From Mesorhizobium sp. YC-39 (GTDB lineage Bacteria > Pseudomonadota > Alphaproteobacteria > Rhizobiales > Rhizobiaceae), in NCBI RefSeq assembly GCF_025753795.1, contig NZ_JAOWPS010000001.1:1178001-1242000 (forward strand): a stretch of DNA of 64,000 nt. Direction: 5' to 3'. Below are positions 1 through 8,217 of this stretch, in pieces (position 1 is the stretch's first letter; every line of letters begins with the position of its first letter). The notes below the pieces were generated by a model. The model did no database searches. It saw only the letters and a program-made list of their open reading frames with translations, and had not been told where the DNA came from. The position numbers were made by a program, and so were the translations under genes.

Positions 1-508
1 GCATGGCGACGACCAGCGAGATGTCGCTGACGAAGGGATCGAAGGAGGGCGGCGAGCCGGTGTAGTGCTCGACCATCAGGCTGACCGAACCGGAAATCGC
101 CTTCAACTGCAGCGCGATGTAAGGCACCGCGCCGATCGTCGCGATCAGCGTGGCGATCGCCGCGACCGCAAAGCTCTTGCCGTAGCGGGCGCCGAGGAAA
201 TCGGCGATCGAGGTGATCTTTTCGGTCTTGGCCAGCCTGACAATGCGTTGCAGCAGCGGAAAGCCGAACACGAAGACCAGCACCGGACCGATATAGATGC
301 CGAGGAATTCGAGGCCGCGTTCGGAGGAAAGGCCGACCGAGCCGAAGAATGTCCAGGAGGTGCAGTAGATCGCCAGGCTGAGCGCATAGATGAACGGTCG
401 GGCCCGGTCGGGCCTGGACATCGTCGAGCGCCGGTCGCCGAGGCTGGCGATGGCGAAGAGCAACGTCACATAGGCGATCGCGATGATGACGATGAACCAG
501 CCCTGCAC
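1..508 (-). CDS. N-terminal part of a Na+/solute symporter-type sensor histidine kinase (runs off the window)
   Basis: Only the first 169 codons are present; the gene continues past base 1. The translation starts with a membrane helix (about residues 4-23), then GDRR, and has further hydrophobic segments at about 38-60, 64-90 and 112-140. The stretch TEKITSIADFLGARYGKS (95-112) is typical of the sodium:solute symporter domain at the N-terminus of large PAS/hybrid histidine kinases (CrbS/NahK type). The GTG start at 508 was chosen because GGGAGGA lies about 10 bases upstream and the next codons encode the usual QGW start. No kinase domain is visible here, so a plain SSS transporter cannot be excluded; the short cytoplasmic loop after helix 1 favours the kinase family. 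Confidence 0.7.
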   Translation of the reverse strand, partial: MQGWFIVIIAIAYVTLLFAIASLGDRRSTMSRPDRARPFIYALSLAIYCTSWTFFGSVGLSSERGLEFLGIYIGPVLVFVFGFPLLQRIVRLAKTEKITSIADFLGARYGKSFAVAAIATLIATIGAVPYIALQLKAISGSVSLMVEHYTGSPPSFDPFVSDISLVVAM

Positions 509-749
509 GGCCCAGAAATCCTCCCTTGCCGGTTTTCCTCCGGCCTATCGAGAGGCAATCACAGCTTGAAGGGCAAGTCCATCACCGCTTTCGGTGCATG
601 ACATCAGCGGTTTCGGGCACAACCTGGCCGGTGGAAACCGGTCTTTTGCCCATGTTGCAACCGCAGGTTTTTGTTATGGTGACCATGGGTCGGCGCCGGA
701 CGAAGCGGGTGGGGGCGGCAGTACGGCCGGTCATGGCAAGGAGGGTCGA

Positions 750-1172
750 ATGCTGAAAGAATTCCAGGAATTCATTTCCCGGGGCAATGTTATGGACTTG
801 GCCGTCGGCGTCATCATCGGCGCCGCCTTCTCCAAGATCGTCGATTCGCTGGTCGGCGACATCATCATGCCGATCGTCGGCGCGATTTTCGGTGGCCTGG
901 ATTTCAACAACTACTTCTTCGGACTTTCCCCGAACGTTCACTCCAACTCGCTGGCGGCGGCCAAGACCGAAGGCGCCGTCTTCGCCTATGGCAGCTTCAT
1001 CACCGTGGTGCTGAACTTCGTCATCCTCGCCTTCATCATCTTCCTCATGGTCAAGGCGGTAAACAATCTGCGCAGGCGGCTGGAGCGTGAGAAGCCCGCT
1101 GCTCCGGCCGGTCCGCCGCCGGCCGATGTCGCGCTGCTCACCGAAATTCGCGATCTGCTCGCCAGGAAATAG
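750..1172 (+). CDS. mscL: Large-conductance mechanosensitive channel MscL
   Basis: A 140-residue protein with the MscL layout: amphipathic N-terminal helix ([13 protein letters not shown]), pore-lining helix 1 at about 15-45 containing [14 protein letters not shown], a short periplasmic loop, helix 2 at about 80-103, and a charged C-terminal helix ending EIRDLLARK. MscL is a homopentameric inner-membrane channel that opens under membrane tension and releases solutes during hypo-osmotic shock. The ATG at 750 has AAGGAGG 6-8 bases upstream; the frame is open further upstream, but that part has no family similarity. The gene stands alone and ends at a strong hairpin terminator. Length (E. coli 136 aa) and motifs make the call secure. 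Confidence 0.96.
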   Translation: MLKEFQEFISRGNVMDLAVGVIIGAAFSKIVDSLVGDIIMPIVGAIFGGLDFNNYFFGLSPNVHSNSLAAAKTEGAVFAYGSFITVVLNFVILAFIIFLMVKAVNNLRRRLEREKPAAPAGPPPADVALLTEIRDLLARK

Positions 1173-1193
1173 CGCCGGGCGGATTTCTGGACC

Positions 1194-1230
1194 AAAACCC
1201 TGGCCGCCCGCGGCCGGGGTTTTCTGTTTT
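1194..1230 (+). terminator. Rho-independent terminator after mscL
   Basis: Arms AAAACCCTGGCCGC (1194-1207) and GCGGCCGGGGTTTT (1210-1223) pair almost perfectly around a two-base loop (one T-G pair). The descending arm runs into T-rich CTGTTTT. It starts about 20 bases after the mscL stop and ends about 50 bases before the aminotransferase start, so it also bounds that gene's promoter region. Confidence 0.85.
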
Positions 1231-1281
1231 CGGCTGCCGCAAAACACGCTAGCAGTCCAGAAGACGAAACCGGATCCATCC

Positions 1282-2448
1282 ATGACCTTGATCGAGAGCT
1301 TGCGCGCCGAAGCCCGCGCCGCGCCCGAAAGCGGCATTGTCGCCGTCGTCAACTACGGCCGTCTGCGCGAGGGGATGATCCCGCTCTGGGCCGGCGAGGG
1401 TGATCTGCCGACGCCCGCATTCATTACCGACGCCGCATCGAAGGCATTGGCCGGAGGCGAGACATTCTACACCTGGCAAAAGGGCATCCCTGATCTCAGG
1501 CAGGCGCTTGCCCGCTACTATGCCAGGCATTTCGGCAGGACTTTCCCCGAAGAGGAATTCATCGTCACCGGGTCCGGCATGCATGCCATCCAGTTGGCGC
1601 TCGCCGCGCTCGCTGGCGCGGGTGACGAGGTTGTCTATTTGTCACCGGCCTGGCCGAATTTCGAGGCTGCGGCGGCGATATCGGGAGCCGTGCCGGTACC
1701 GGTTACGCTCGATCATTCCGGCAATGGCTGGTCCTGCGACGTCGAGAAAATCGCGGCCGCAATTACGCCGCGCACAAAGGCGCTGTTCATCAACACGCCC
1801 TCGAACCCGGCCGGCTGGACCGCCGATCATGAGACCCTGCGGGCGATCCTCGATCTTGCCCGCGCCAGCAACCTTTGGATCATTGCCGACGAGATCTATT
1901 CGCTGTTCCACTATGGTCACGGTCGTGCTCCGTCCTTCCTCGATATCGCGACGGGGGAAGACCGTATCCTGTTCGTCAACAGCTTCTCCAAGAACTGGGC
2001 GATGACCGGCTGGCGCGTCGGCTGGATCAAGACGCATCCCGCGCTGCAGCAGGTGTTCGAGAACCTGATCCAGTATTCGACCTCGGGCGTCGCCCAGTTC
2101 ATGCAGCGCGGCGCGGTCGCTGCGCTCGATGAGGGCGACGCCTTCATTGCCCAACAGGTGGAGCGGGCGCGGGCAGCGCGCGATCTCGTATGCGACATTC
2201 TTGGTGCAACCGGCAAAGCGCGGTTCACGGTACCGCAGGGCGCGTTCTATCTGTTCTTCACTGTTGACGGTATCACCGATTCACGCACCGCCGCTTTCGA
2301 CATTGTCGACAAGGCCAATGTCGGCCTGGCGCCCGGCACCGCCTTCGGCCCCGGTGGCGAAGCCTTCCTCAGGCTATGCTTCCACCGCCGCCTCGATCAG
2401 CTCGAGGAAGCGGCGCACCGGCTGGCAAAGTGGATGAAGATGGTTTGA
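1282..2448 (+). CDS. Class I/II pyridoxal-phosphate aminotransferase
   Basis: A 388-residue fold-type I aminotransferase of the aspartate/aromatic group. Visible landmarks are NTPSNPAG at 171-178, ADEIYSLF at 202-209 (the Asp that pairs with the pyridine nitrogen), and SFSKNWAMTGWRVGW at 234-248 with the Schiff-base lysine at about 237. It transfers an amino group between an amino acid and a 2-oxo acid in the cytoplasm; the substrate cannot be read from sequence. The ATG at 1282 gives the standard family start; upstream in-frame sequence overlaps the mscL terminator and is not coding-like. It converges on hemA with a shared hairpin between them, so it is probably monocistronic. Confidence 0.88.
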   Translation: MTLIESLRAEARAAPESGIVAVVNYGRLREGMIPLWAGEGDLPTPAFITDAASKALAGGETFYTWQKGIPDLRQALARYYARHFGRTFPEEEFIVTGSGMHAIQLALAALAGAGDEVVYLSPAWPNFEAAAAISGAVPVPVTLDHSGNGWSCDVEKIAAAITPRTKALFINTPSNPAGWTADHETLRAILDLARASNLWIIADEIYSLFHYGHGRAPSFLDIATGEDRILFVNSFSKNWAMTGWRVGWIKTHPALQQVFENLIQYSTSGVAQFMQRGAVAALDEGDAFIAQQVERARAARDLVCDILGATGKARFTVPQGAFYLFFTVDGITDSRTAAFDIVDKANVGLAPGTAFGPGGEAFLRLCFHRRLDQLEEAAHRLAKWMKMV

Positions 2449-2449
2449 G

Positions 2450-2472
2450 CAGGCGGCGGCTTCAGCCGCCTG
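2450..2472. terminator. Bidirectional hairpin between the aminotransferase gene and hemA
   Basis: CAGGCGGC (2450-2457) pairs with GCCGCCTG (2465-2472); an alternative pairing is GGCGGC-TTCA-GCCGCC. It fills the 27-base gap between two convergent stop codons. There is no long T-tract on either side, so termination strength is uncertain. Confidence 0.6.
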
Positions 2473-2475
2473 ACT

Positions 2476-3753
2476 TTATCCGCCTGACTTAGGCACCAGG
2501 AGCGGTATGATCCGGTCGCTCGTGGCCACCGCAGGCCGGCCCGCCGAGCCGTAGGGAATGCCCAACGCATCCCAGGTCTCGACCAGGGCGTCCTGCAGTG
2601 CCGCGATCAGCGCGTCGGAGTGGAACGGCGTCGGCGTGATGCGCAGCCGCTCGGTGCCGCGCGGCACGGTCGGATAGTTGATCGGCTGGATGTAGATGCC
2701 GTGGACGCCGAGCAGGCGGTCGCTGGCCATCTTGCAGAGTTCGGGATCGCCGACCAGCAGCGGCACGATATGGGTGGCGGACTCCATCACCGGCAGGCCG
2801 GCGGCGGCAAGAACCTGCTTGGTCCGCGTCGCCTGGCGCGACTGTGCGTCGCGCTCGGCCTGCGAGCGCTTGAGATGGCGGATCGAGGTGGTGGCGGCCG
2901 CGGCGATGGCCGGCGGCAGCGCCGTGGTGAAAATGAAACCCGGCGCATAGGAGCGCACGGCATCGATCACAGCACTTGTGCCAGTGATATAGCCGCCAAG
3001 CGTGCCGAAAGCCTTGGCAAGCGTCCCCTCGATAATGTCGATACGGTCGGCCAGGCCTTCGCGCTCGGTGATGCCGCCGCCGCGCGGTCCATACATGCCG
3101 ACGGCATGGACCTCGTCGATATAGGTCATGGCATTGTAGCGCTCTGCGAGATCGACGATCTGCTTGATCGGTGCGATATCGCCATCCATCGAATAGACGC
3201 TTTCGAAAACGATCAGCTTGGCCCGCTCGCGGCCGGCCGCCTGCAGCAGGCTTTCCAGATGTGCGACATCGTTGTGGCGGAAGATCTTCTTCTCCGCACC
3301 CGAGCGCCGCACGCCTTCGATCATCGAGGCGTGGTTCAGCTCGTCCGAAAGCACCAGGCAATTGGGCAGGAGCTTCGCGATGGTCGAGATCGACGCTTCG
3401 TTGGAGACGAAGCCGGACGTGAAGACCAGCGCGGCTTCCTTGTCGTGCAGGTCGGCCAGCTCCAATTCCAGTGCAACCAGCGGGTTGCTGGTGCCGGAAA
3501 TGTTGCGGGTGCCGCCGGCGCCCGATCCCATCTTCCCGGCCGCCTTCTGGAAGGCGGCGATGACAGCGGGATGCTGGCCCATGCCGAGATAGTCGTTGGA
3601 GCACCAGACGGTAATTTCCTCGGCGCGGCCATTGGCACGCCAGATGGCGCGCGGAAACTTGCCCGCGATCCGCTCAAGATCGGCGAAGACGCGGTAGCGC
3701 CGCTCCGCATGGAGCTGATCGATCGCTTCCTCGAAGAACCGCTGATAGTTCAT
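2476..3753 (-). CDS. hemA: 5-aminolevulinate synthase (Shemin pathway)
   Basis: A 425-residue alpha-oxoamine synthase that condenses glycine and succinyl-CoA to 5-aminolevulinate, the first step of haem synthesis in alphaproteobacteria. The N-terminal [17 protein letters not shown] is characteristic of ALA synthase rather than of BioF or Kbl. Other landmarks: [12 protein letters not shown] at 77-88, [15 protein letters not shown] at 213-227, and the PLP lysine in [13 protein letters not shown] at about residue 247. The start at 3753 gives the family N-terminus; the 35 codons open upstream are not conserved-looking. An FNR/FixK-type box lies 124 bases upstream of the start codon, in line with the known oxygen control of rhizobial hemA. 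Confidence 0.95.
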   Translation of the reverse strand: MNYQRFFEEAIDQLHAERRYRVFADLERIAGKFPRAIWRANGRAEEITVWCSNDYLGMGQHPAVIAAFQKAAGKMGSGAGGTRNISGTSNPLVALELELADLHDKEAALVFTSGFVSNEASISTIAKLLPNCLVLSDELNHASMIEGVRRSGAEKKIFRHNDVAHLESLLQAAGRERAKLIVFESVYSMDGDIAPIKQIVDLAERYNAMTYIDEVHAVGMYGPRGGGITEREGLADRIDIIEGTLAKAFGTLGGYITGTSAVIDAVRSYAPGFIFTTALPPAIAAAATTSIRHLKRSQAERDAQSRQATRTKQVLAAAGLPVMESATHIVPLLVGDPELCKMASDRLLGVHGIYIQPINYPTVPRGTERLRITPTPFHSDALIAALQDALVETWDALGIPYGSAGRPAVATSDRIIPLLVPKSGG

Positions 3754-3876
3754 GTCGGCTTCCCAATTTTGCGCGGGATAATAATCATTGCCCCATTCGG
3801 CGTCCACCGGACCTGTTTGGTCAAAATGCCACGCCCCGGACCTGTTCCTAACGACCACGGATCGTGGCCTATTCCC

Positions 3877-3890
3877 TTGATGTGGATCAA
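3877..3890. promoter_or_regulatory. FNR/FixK-type anaerobox upstream of hemA
   Basis: TTGATGTGGATCAA is a perfect TTGAT-N4-ATCAA palindrome, the consensus bound by FNR, FnrN and FixK. Its centre is about 130 bases upstream of the hemA start codon and about 147 upstream of galE. In rhizobia hemA is known to be induced by FnrN or FixK under low oxygen. Activation of hemA with a leader of about 90 nt is the likely role, but control of galE cannot be excluded because the site is palindromic and lies between divergent genes. Confidence 0.8.
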
Positions 3891-4030
3891 TTTTGTTTCG
3901 GTATCATGCCGCGGGCCGGAGCGACTGTTACCGATTTAACGTCCAGGGTTCTAATGGCCATGCGGCAGGCTTTCCAGTAAGGCGGTGGTTGAGACAGTTT
4001 CCGATAAATCTTGAGATGCGAGGACATGGG

Positions 4031-5026
4031 ATGACGGTTTTGGTGACTGGCGGAGCCGGCTATATCGGTAGCCACATGGTCTGGGAGCTTCTGGATGCGG
4101 GCGAGAGCGTCGTCGTTCTCGACCGGCTTTCGACCGGCTTCGAATGGGCGGTGGCGCCAGAGGCGAAGCTGGTCGTCGGCGATGTCGCCGACAAGGAGCT
4201 GGTCGGTTCGATCATCCGCGACAATCAAATTGACGCCATCATCCATTTCGCCGGCTCGATCGTCGTCCCCGAATCGGTCGCCGATCCGCTTGGCTATTAC
4301 GAGAACAACACCTGCAAGACCCGCACGCTGATCGAGACTGCGGTGCGCGAAGGCGTGCCCCATTTCATCTTTTCCTCGACCGCCGCCGTCTATGGCGGCG
4401 CCGGGCTGGAACCCGTACGTGAGGATGCGCGTCTGGCGCCGGAATCGCCCTACGGCCTGTCCAAGCTGATGAGCGAATGGATGCTGCGCGATGCGGCAGC
4501 CGCCTACGGCTTGCGCTATACGGCGCTGCGCTACTTCAACGTCGCCGGCGCCGATCCCAGGGGCCGCACCGGCCAGTCGACGCCGGGCGCCACGCATCTG
4601 ATCAAGGTCGCCTGCGAGACGGCGCTCGGCAAGCGCCCCTTCATGCAGGTGTTCGGCACCGACTATCCGACGCCGGACGGCACCTGCATGCGCGACTACA
4701 TCCATGTGAGCGACCTCGCGGCGGCGCATCGGCTGGCGCTCGAGCGGCTGCGCGCCGGCGGTACCAGCCTCGTCGCCAATTGCGGCTACAGCCACGGCTA
4801 TTCGGTGCTTGAGGTCATCGACAGCGTGCGCCGCGTCTTCGGCCATGATTTCGACGTGCGGATGGGCGAACGCCGCCCGGGCGACGCCGCCGCGGTGGTC
4901 GCCAATTCGGAGCTGGCGCGCCGTGAGCTCGGCTGGACCCCACAGCGCGACGATCTCGACCTGATTGTTTCCGACGCGTTGGCCTGGGAGCGCATACTGA
5001 CCGGCAAGAACTCGGCGCGGGCCTGA
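4031..5026 (+). CDS. galE: UDP-glucose 4-epimerase
   Basis: A 331-residue extended short-chain dehydrogenase. It has the NAD-binding GGAGYIGSH at 7-15, SSTAAVYGG at 115-123 and the catalytic pair Y141xxxK145 in SPYGLSK, followed by RYFNVAGADPRGRTGQ, a signature of GalE proteins. It interconverts UDP-glucose and UDP-galactose in the cytoplasm, supplying precursors for surface polysaccharides. The ATG at 4031 has GAGGA about 7 bases upstream. The gene is divergent from hemA, and the following gene starts about 110 bases downstream on the same strand. Some homologues act on other UDP-hexoses, so substrate range is inferred from the family. Confidence 0.92.
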   Translation: MTVLVTGGAGYIGSHMVWELLDAGESVVVLDRLSTGFEWAVAPEAKLVVGDVADKELVGSIIRDNQIDAIIHFAGSIVVPESVADPLGYYENNTCKTRTLIETAVREGVPHFIFSSTAAVYGGAGLEPVREDARLAPESPYGLSKLMSEWMLRDAAAAYGLRYTALRYFNVAGADPRGRTGQSTPGATHLIKVACETALGKRPFMQVFGTDYPTPDGTCMRDYIHVSDLAAAHRLALERLRAGGTSLVANCGYSHGYSVLEVIDSVRRVFGHDFDVRMGERRPGDAAAVVANSELARRELGWTPQRDDLDLIVSDALAWERILTGKNSARA

Positions 5027-5136
5027 CCCCGCTGGTTCTTCGGCAGCGGGCTCGAAAGCTGGCCGTGGACGCGCTATGAATGGGCTTCGCGGCGGAGCGC
5101 GGAGGCGCTGCATCGCGTCCAGCCTTGGGGGATAGC

Positions 5137-6387
5137 ATGAAGATCCTGGTGCTAGGGGCCGGCGTGGTCGGCACGGCGGCCGCCTATTATCTGGCGAGCG
5201 ATGGCCACTACGTCACCGTCATCGAGCGCCATCAGGCGGCGGCGCGGGGCACCAGCCAGTCGAATGCCGGGCTGGTATCGCCCGGCGATGCCACCGCCTG
5301 GGCCTCGCCTGCCGCGCTGAAGACGTTCCTGCGCGCGCTCTACAACCACGATCTCGGCATCAAGGTCCGGCTGCGCTTCGACCCCTATTTTCTCGCCTGG
5401 AGCCTGCGCTTCCTCAGGCAGTGCACGCAGGCGCGGCTGCGCGCCAACAGCCGGGTCAAGCTGCGCCTGGCGCTCTATTCGCGCGATTGTATCAATGCCA
5501 TCTCCGCCGACACCGGCATTCACTATGACGAGCGCAAGAAGGGCATCCTTTATTTTTTCCGTTCGCAGCACAGCCTCGACACCGGCACCGACAATTATCG
5601 CTATCTCGCCGAGCATGGCCTGCCGATCGAGATCGTAGGCCGCGACCGGCTGGTCGAACTGGAACCGGGCCTTGCCGGCGTGAAGGAGAAGATCGCTGGC
5701 GGCGTCTATTCGCCGATCGACCAGACCGGCGATTCCAGCCTGTTCACCCAGAACCTCGCCGCTCATGCCGCCGAGGAACTCGGCGTGAAATTTCTGTATG
5801 ACACCACCGTCGAAGGTCTCGACATCGAGGGCGACCGCGTGCGCGCGGTGATGACGCCAACTGGCCCGGTCGCCTGCGATGCCGTGGTGATCTCGATGGG
5901 GCCGGAAAGCGGTCTGCTCGGCCGCCGCTACGGCATCGACCTGCCGGTCTATCCCGTGAAGGGTTACACCGCGACCGTCCCGCTGGACGACGAGAGCAAG
6001 GGACCGACCATGGGCGGCGCCGATGAGGACCAATTGATCGCCTATTCCAGGCTCGGCAATCGTCTGAGACTCGCCTCCACCGCCGAGTTCACCGGCTTTG
6101 ATCGAACGCACAGACCGAGCGATTTTGCCGCCATGTTCAGGACCGGCAATGATCTTTTCCCCGGCGCCTTCGACGAGAAGAAGGCCGTACTCTGGGCCGG
6201 CCTTAGGCCGATGATGCCCAACTCGGTGCCGATCATCGGCCAGGCGCGCTACAGGAACCTCTATCTCGACACCGGCCACGGCCATGTCGGCTGGACCATG
6301 GCTTGCGGCTCAGGGAAATTCCTGGCCGATCTGGTCGCCGGCCGCAAGCCGGAGATCGACCCGCAAGGGCTGGTGTATAGGAACTAG
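5137..6387 (+). CDS. FAD-dependent D-amino-acid dehydrogenase (DadA family)
   Basis: A 416-residue DAO-family flavoprotein. The N-terminus MKILVLGAGVVGTAAAYYLA carries the GxGxxG dinucleotide-binding motif, followed by ERHQ and SNAGLVSPGDATAWASPAA, close to the DadA pattern. The C-terminal GHGHVGWTMACGSGKFLADL is the usual FAD/substrate region. DadA enzymes oxidise D-amino acids to 2-oxo acids plus ammonia and pass electrons to the respiratory chain at the inner membrane. The gene ends 3 bases before the next ORF, which encodes an amino-acid racemase fusion. The two are probably one operon for racemisation and then oxidation of an amino acid. Which amino acid is not known; alanine and ornithine are candidates. 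Confidence 0.85.
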   Translation: MKILVLGAGVVGTAAAYYLASDGHYVTVIERHQAAARGTSQSNAGLVSPGDATAWASPAALKTFLRALYNHDLGIKVRLRFDPYFLAWSLRFLRQCTQARLRANSRVKLRLALYSRDCINAISADTGIHYDERKKGILYFFRSQHSLDTGTDNYRYLAEHGLPIEIVGRDRLVELEPGLAGVKEKIAGGVYSPIDQTGDSSLFTQNLAAHAAEELGVKFLYDTTVEGLDIEGDRVRAVMTPTGPVACDAVVISMGPESGLLGRRYGIDLPVYPVKGYTATVPLDDESKGPTMGGADEDQLIAYSRLGNRLRLASTAEFTGFDRTHRPSDFAAMFRTGNDLFPGAFDEKKAVLWAGLRPMMPNSVPIIGQARYRNLYLDTGHGHVGWTMACGSGKFLADLVAGRKPEIDPQGLVYRN

Positions 6388-6390
6388 GCA

Positions 6391-8217
6391 ATGTCGGGAC
6401 CGCAAGTCGCCATCGACCTTGGCCGCATCGAGCGCAATGCGCGCACGATCGTCGAACGCTGCGCCCTGTCGGGCATCAAGGTCTTCGGCGTCACCAAGGG
6501 CACATGCGGCATGCCGCAGGTTGCGCGCGCCATGCTGCGCGGCGGCGTCGCCGGCATCGCCGAATCGCGTTTCGAAAACATCCGAAGGCTGCGCGACAGC
6601 GGCATCAACGCCCCGATCATGCTGCTGCGCAGCCCGCCGATCGCGCGCGTCGAGGAGGTGGTGCGCACCGTCGACATCAGCCTGCAATCCGAACTCGCCA
6701 CCATACGCGAGATATCGCGCATCGCCGAGCGCATGGGCCGCGTCCACGACATCACGCTGATGATCGACCTCGGCGACCTCAGGGAAGGCATCTGGCCGAA
6801 CGATCTCGTGCCGACCGTCGAGCAGATCCTGGCGCTCAAGGGCGTGCGCATCGCCGGCATCGGCACCAATCTCGGCTGCTTCGGCGCCATCATGCCGACG
6901 GAAGAAAACCTCGGCCAGCTCGTCGCCCACGCCTACAAAACCGAGCGTCTGTCCGGGACCAGGCTGGACTGGATCTCGGGCGGAGCGTCGTCGTCGCTGA
7001 CGCTGTTGCTCGAAGGCAGGCTCCCCGCCGGCATCAACAATCTCAGGGTCGGCGAGGCGATCCTGCAGGGCGGCGTCGAAACCTTTCGCGACACACCTTG
7101 GGATGAACTCGAACCCGACGCCTGCCGCCTGACCAGCGACATCATCGAGGTCAAGCTGAAGCCGTCGCGGCCGATCGGCCAGTCCGGCTACGACGCTTTC
7201 GGCAACCAGCCGGTGTTTCCCGACGAGGGCGACAGACTGCGCGCCATCGCCAATATCGGCCGCGAGGACGTGCTGATCGAGGGGCTGACGCCGATCGCCA
7301 AGGGGGTGCGGGTGCTTGGCGCCTCCAGCGACCATTTGCTTCTCGACGTAACCGACGCCGATCCGCAGCCCACTGTCGGCGACCGCGTGGCCTTTCGCAT
7401 GAGCTACGGCGCCATGCTGCTGGCGATGACCTCGGAATATGTCGAAAAGGCGCCGATGCACGATGTCGAGGATTTTTCCGGCCGCAAGATGGTGTCGATA
7501 TCGGCAGAGCCCGCGGCAGCCGGCATCCTCGCCCGGGAAGCGACCGGCGCGCGGCTGGAGGCGATGAATTTAGATGTCGTCGAACTGGCCGATATCGAGC
7601 GGCCGCCATCCGGGCTGATCCGGCTGACCGTCGGCAATGACCGCCGCATCGCCCACAAGGCGCTGGCGGCGACGGCACGCGCCACGCATTCCTTCGGCCT
7701 GATCTGGATCGATTCCATCGCCGCGCTGATGCCTGAAGACGAGGACGGCATCGACCTGCCGGAAGGCTCGGTGCTGGCGCGGGCGCTCGGCCTCGATCAC
7801 AAGCCCGGCGCGCTGCAGCCGCAACTGTCGCCGGAAAACGTCGTCATCGTCGGGCTGCGCCATGCCGATCCGGCCGAGGCCCGGGTGCTGAAGGATTCGC
7901 GCGTCTCTGCCTTCACCATGACCGATATCGACGCCACGGGCATGCGCGACCTGATGCACGAGGCGATCCGCATCGCCACCTCCGGCACGCAAGGCTTCCA
8001 TGTCAGCTATTCGCCCACGGCCACCGAGTTTCCCGGCTGGGCAGCAGGGTCCGGCGGCCTCACCGTGCGCGAGACGCATCAGGCGATGGAAGCGATCGCG
8101 CTGTCCGGCGGGTTGTTGTCGATGGATGTGTCCGGGCTGACGGCCGAGTTCGAGCCACGGATCGCCAAAGACGCCGTCAACTTTGTCATGTCGGCATTCG
8201 GCAAGCGAATACTCTAA
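6391..8217 (+). CDS. PLP amino-acid racemase (alanine/ornithine racemase family) fused to a degenerate arginase-fold domain
   Basis: A 608-residue two-domain protein. Residues 1 to about 360 are an alanine/ornithine-racemase-type PLP barrel, with the presumed Schiff-base lysine at 36 in GVTKGTCG and the tail of the barrel at VGDRVAFRMSYGAMLLAM. Residues about 370-608 follow the arginase/agmatinase fold in order, but the metal ligands are gone: the place of GGDHS reads GNDRR (415-419), the place of DAHxD reads DSIAA (441-445), and the place of SxDxDxxDP reads SYSPTATEF (539-547). The surrounding framework (GLIWID, VVIVGLRHADPAEA, GSGGLTVRE) is kept. The second domain is therefore unlikely to hydrolyse guanidino compounds and may be structural or ligand-sensing. 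The gene follows a D-amino-acid dehydrogenase by 3 bases and converges on rhaK with a 4-base overlap. Confidence 0.8.
   Translation: MSGPQVAIDLGRIERNARTIVERCALSGIKVFGVTKGTCGMPQVARAMLRGGVAGIAESRFENIRRLRDSGINAPIMLLRSPPIARVEEVVRTVDISLQSELATIREISRIAERMGRVHDITLMIDLGDLREGIWPNDLVPTVEQILALKGVRIAGIGTNLGCFGAIMPTEENLGQLVAHAYKTERLSGTRLDWISGGASSSLTLLLEGRLPAGINNLRVGEAILQGGVETFRDTPWDELEPDACRLTSDIIEVKLKPSRPIGQSGYDAFGNQPVFPDEGDRLRAIANIGREDVLIEGLTPIAKGVRVLGASSDHLLLDVTDADPQPTVGDRVAFRMSYGAMLLAMTSEYVEKAPMHDVEDFSGRKMVSISAEPAAAGILAREATGARLEAMNLDVVELADIERPPSGLIRLTVGNDRRIAHKALAATARATHSFGLIWIDSIAALMPEDEDGIDLPEGSVLARALGLDHKPGALQPQLSPENVVIVGLRHADPAEARVLKDSRVSAFTMTDIDATGMRDLMHEAIRIATSGTQGFHVSYSPTATEFPGWAAGSGGLTVRETHQAMEAIALSGGLLSMDVSGLTAEFEPRIAKDAVNFVMSAFGKRIL

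Noticed and set aside
65..601. A 178-codon plus-strand frame at the window start
   Set aside because: It is antisense to the symporter-type kinase segment, whose minus-strand translation gives membrane helices; the plus product is charged and repetitive.
5152..6285. A 377-codon minus-strand frame opposite the D-amino-acid dehydrogenase
   Set aside because: No domain or ribosome site; the plus strand has GxGxxG and DadA motifs.
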